Assembly: GCA_018398805.1 (NCBI GenBank)
Contig: JAGFBZ010002395.1
Coordinates: 682,001 to 746,000 of the forward strand
DNA: 64,000 nucleotides
Reading direction: 5' to 3'
Source of the DNA: Hirundichthys speculiger
Taxonomy: Eukaryota; Chordata; Actinopteri; Beloniformes; Exocoetidae
Position 1 is the first letter of the stretch; each line of letters begins with the position of its first letter. This document shows, one piece after another, positions 60,055 to 64,000 of this stretch. Both the position numbers and the translations under genes were made by a program. The notes under the pieces are model-generated. The model ran no database searches, was not told where the DNA came from, and saw nothing but the letters and a program-made list of their open reading frames with translations.

Positions 60055-62600
60055 GTGGTTCTTTCTTCATCTTTGTGCACCCTCCGTGTCTATTTATAGT
60101 ACTCGGTGTGGAGATGCACTTTTAGCATTTCTCTCTTTTTTCCTTTTACTTTGTTATTCTCTGTTACCTCAAAATCTCTCTTCGGTGTTGCACGTAATCG
60201 TTTCATGTGCAGTGGGAGTACAAGTGGAACTCATGCATTCAAATATATTTTGAATTAATTCAGAATCTATTTTGGAAAACAACAACTAAAAGACACACAC
60301 ACAAAAAAATGCTAATCTAATTTCTTTTTTATTTTTCTGCCCAGAAACCAGATTATGCAGTATCTTCATGTTGAGTAGGCTGGGCTGAGCAGAGCCCTTG
60401 AGGGGGGAGTCATCGCTTCAGGCCCTGCTACAAGACAATATGTCTCTGCAGTCCAGCTCTCTGGACGCCCACCTCAGGAACCCTGGGTAATTTGTTTAAT
60501 TGTGTGCAATGATAAATTTGCACAAACCTTTTCAGGTTACCTCTCATCAATCAATGTGAAAAGTAATTGTATTATTTCCTTTCATGTCAGTGGGCCCTGT
60601 GTCGTTTCTGGAATAAGAGGGAAAAAGGGGAGTCAGGGAGAATGACTGCTCTGTCTCAGGAGTTGACGGTGTGCCACGCGGGCAGCTTTACACGATTCCA
60701 GCTGGAAATGATGTTTTGACGCCTTTTTACAGACCACTGAAAGATGAGGCGGCAGCTGGAAAAGCCAGCCAGTCATGTAAATGCATTAAGGGAAAAATAC
60801 AAGGATGACGAGAGAAATTCTTTCAAAAATCAGCTTTTATTCCACAGTCTTGTTCAAATGGTTTTTTTTTTTGTGTGTGTTTGTTTGTTTTGCCCCCCCA
60901 TAATCTAACTATCTAATTTAAAGTGTTTTTGGAGAAACATTGTGAGCTTGTGAGAAAATATGCATTTGCAGTTAATGAAGTGATGCCCCAGACCGCACAC
61001 TATAGATGGTAACAATTAGGCCCAGATCTCTCCCCATAGCTGCTCAGAAACAAGAGTTTGGTAGGAAAAAAAAACAAACAAAAAAAGGAAAATATGCTGC
61101 TATAACAACTGCTGGCAAAACATGTCTTAAAAACATAATCTCTAATTGATGGATTTTTTTTTCCTTTTCTGATGAAATACAGGAAAAATTATGGAATCAC
61201 TTTATAATTTGCTCTTTCAAATAAATGTAACTATGTAAATTAGACTGCAGCTAAGAGTGTTGAAAGAGACTGCTAGTAGACATTAATGAGCTGCTGAACC
61301 CGGCTGACTGGCGGTAAACACGACTCCAACTAGACGGCTCAGATGAACCAATGGAAAGGCTCCTCATGTTTCAACATAACGTGCTGCAAACGACGCCGAC
61401 TGATGTCTAAATTCTTCACAAAGCAAAACGAAAGTGAGATTGTTAAAAGGTAATAAAGGTAAATATACAGGTAGATACGCTTTTAAAGAGGGTTAGAGGT
61501 GCAGCAAACTACTAACTGTGATTTTTGTGTGTCGTGTTTTTTTTTTCTTCACTTCACAATCTGAAAAGAAAAACAAAATGCTGAAGTTATTCTACCAATT
61601 TTTTTTTAGATCAGAATGTTCAGCAGCTTTTTTGAGTCACATTTGTGGTCTTTTTCTTTTCTATAAAATGACTAAATGAACATCCTTCAAAAGTGGAGGA
61701 TACCAGTGGTTGTATCACTCAAAGATCCAGGCTGAAGAGAACCATATCAGAGCCTTTTTCAGTCTTTGGTCAGTGTGTCAGCTTCAGCAGTCCGGATTGT
61801 CATGGAAACATGTCAAGACTTTATCTCATCTGACATCCCCCGAGCTATCGTTTCAAGTCATTACTTACAACCCACTGTGCCATGTGCTTAACTAATAAAA
61901 ACAAACTGAGAATATAGAGAGAGAAGCCAAGGGATGCTTTATGATGATCATTAATGAAGGAAAATGAAGGTAATGTGCAGTATTACTCTGAAGAGCTATA
62001 ATTAACCAAGAACGTCCCCTGCCAACTGTGTGTTTTTGGAGAAGCTGCCGGCGATGCATGCACGTCTGTAGTCGAAGAGATAACGCTGCTGTGTTTTGGG
62101 AATGTCTCCTTGGGCCAGTAGTGGCCTGAACTAACACCCACTGTTTTTAGCCTCATTTAAGTTCTGATTTGGCCATGCGGCAACCTGCGTGTCCGGACTG
62201 GTGTTTGAAGTTTTTCTGGTGCGGTAGCCATTGGGGCAGAATTTAATGGTCTGTGAGGTTTGGGCAGTATTTGGACTGCTTATCCCATCAGCAAGCTACA
62301 CCACTGAACCACACAGCAAACATAACGACAACAGATAAGCAGAGGGAAAATGTCACATTTGAACCTGCAGACATGTCTGCTGGAGGCTTAACAGCAAAAA
62401 AGCAAGGTGGTGGGGCGACGGGATGCTTGGCCTTTCAAGCTCTCAGCACCAGGTGGAGAGATGCTCAGGTCAGCTCCTAAATCCCCTCTTTTATGGCTGG
62501 TGCTTGAATCAACAACAACCCTTAAGACCGGGGCTTAGGCAGCATTTAAAGGACCGATGTCTGTTCTATGTCATGGTGTGTGTCTTATATGTCTTAGTCT
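60055..62600. other. Noncoding sequence of higher complexity, possible regulatory DNA
   Basis: Blocks near 60340-60490, 60640-60790, 60980-61060, 61250-61400 and 61990-62200 have balanced composition and few homopolymers, unlike the flanking DNA, yet no open frame of note and no repeat family I know. In human the next gene after RPA1 is RTN4RL1, on the opposite strand, with a long first intron. These blocks could be conserved noncoding elements of that region. This is only a composition-based suggestion. Confidence 0.3.
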
Positions 62601-64000
62601 CTTTATTCAACACTTAACAATACTGCTTCAGTCACTGAGGCTTTTGTAAGATTTTTGTTCAGTTATGAATTACCCACAGACTGTAAAAGTAAAAAATAAT
62701 GAAAGACACATTTTTTAAAAGGTGTATAAAAAATATTCAAGGGCCTTGAGGTCACTGTAAGATCAATCTAAGAGAACATTCAAGTACAGTTTACTGAAAA
62801 GTGTGCTAAATATACACAATTAACGAGATGCATACTCCCCCAACCCCCGTTTCCCTAAAGAGATACCCAAAATGATTTCTTTTGTACAAATACATGACTC
62901 TGACATATCACCTTAACTTATGTTAGAATGCTAGTTTTGCTATTGACAAACTTTGGTTTAAAAAATCATATATACGTGTGTGTGTGTGTGTGTATATATA
63001 TAATATATAAACATTTTTAAAGTTGTTTTGGCGTGGCAGGCATCTATAAATGTTTAGTGCTTCAGGTTCTTAAGCACTGAACATTTATTTCACTGAAGCC
63101 AGTGAAATATGCAAATTGGAGAGTCTTGGAAATTAAAAAAAAATAAAATAAATAAAAAGAAAAAGTTCTTGGTGAAGAGATTTGAGACTGTGCCATGGGT
63201 GCTTAATGTTAACTTCAACTTCCCATTTGAATTAATTTAAGTGAAGATTATTTCAGTTTTTCAACAGCAGAAAGTAGAATTAAAGTTACTATTTTGTTAT
63301 TGATGGATCAACTGGGAAACTTGATAATCATTAGGCAAAAGCAGACCTGCTTTTTAACTCTATTTACTTTAAATCAAATAAAATGAATGTGTGGCTTTTA
63401 CTTAAGTAAATGGTGGGACAGATTGATGGAAAGATACTGGGGACCTAAAACACAATATCACAGAGCTGTGTTTGCCAACTCACAGGCTCATCTGGCTACA
63501 ACTGAAACACTCTCAGATGGAAGAAGTCCTTGATCCAACAAATCTCTCAGTATTAGACTGAGAATAGTAAGTACCGAGGTATATAAACATAGTTGCAGCT
63601 GACTCATGAATTAGTTAAACTCTTTTTTTGGGAAAATATTTTTAAGTCAAATAGTTCATGGCAAGACTTGAACAACCCAAACCGTTTATTTGACAGGCAC
63701 ACCAATGCTGACTTTGGATGTTATTATCACAAACAAAATACTATTACTTTTTTTTGGAGGGTAAAGTAGAAGCCTGAGCACTGAAACCTTACAACTCGGA
63801 TGGATTGATAAAAATACATACCGTCTGCATGGCTGAACAACTGGAGGAGTAATAGAGAACAGGATGTGCGTGTGTGCGTCTTCATGTGATTTGGTGAACT
63901 CGCCCTTTAGACACCTGTTGCTGGATATGCAGAGGCGAAATCAGAATATTCAGAAAAGCATTCCTTTGAGCAAGGTCTTTTAATGTCTTTTTTAAAATAT
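62601..64000. other. Gene-free sequence to the window end
   Basis: AT-rich with a TG/TA microsatellite at about 62975-63010 and several A-rich tracts. No exon, RNA gene or repeat family recognised. Confidence 0.5.

Overview
This window looks like nuclear DNA from a ray-finned (teleost) fish. It is AT-rich and carries three intron-containing vertebrate genes in the order wdr81 - serpinf2 - rpa1, all on the + strand. Many introns are invaded by fish-type DNA transposons (hAT-like and Tc1-like), and long AT, CT, TG, G and C tracts are present. No prokaryotic features are seen. The gene order matches the conserved vertebrate block that in human is WDR81-SERPINF2-SERPINF1-SMYD4-RPA1, but no SERPINF1 or SMYD4 coding sequence lies between serpinf2 and rpa1 here.

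Layout. 0-8 kb: gene-free sequence with a decayed Ty3/Gypsy retroelement on the - strand (about 0.4-1.5 kb), a dispersed fish repeat (2.5-2.8 kb), an unidentified short open frame on the - strand (3.3-3.55 kb) and a decayed coding-like remnant (4.0-5.2 kb). 8.0-23 kb: wdr81, with a noncoding first exon and 11 coding exons. 25.5-28.7 kb: serpinf2, with one noncoding and eight coding exons. 29.8-52.4 kb: rpa1, with 17 coding exons and a promoter carrying CRE-like and E2F-like sites. 52.4-64 kb: gene-free sequence with two Tc1-like remnants, a 35-base G run, and 60-62.6 kb of noncoding sequence that may be regulatory.

The three genes have unrelated roles: endosome maturation (WDR81), inhibition of fibrinolysis (alpha-2-antiplasmin) and single-stranded DNA binding (RPA70). 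Nothing suggests they act in one pathway. The most notable points are local. Each gene has one place where the family-expected reading frame does not run through the sequence: wdr81 exon 7, serpinf2 exon 6 and rpa1 exon 3. Two introns appear to use GC instead of GT donors. A polypyrimidine block of about 0.5 kb lies in an rpa1 intron. Six hAT-like elements sit only in introns, several keeping the first part of a transposase-like reading frame.

I did not find a convincing undescribed biological system. Exon limits come from reading splice sites and checking phase arithmetic by eye; similarity statements rest on my memory of the families, not on a search.
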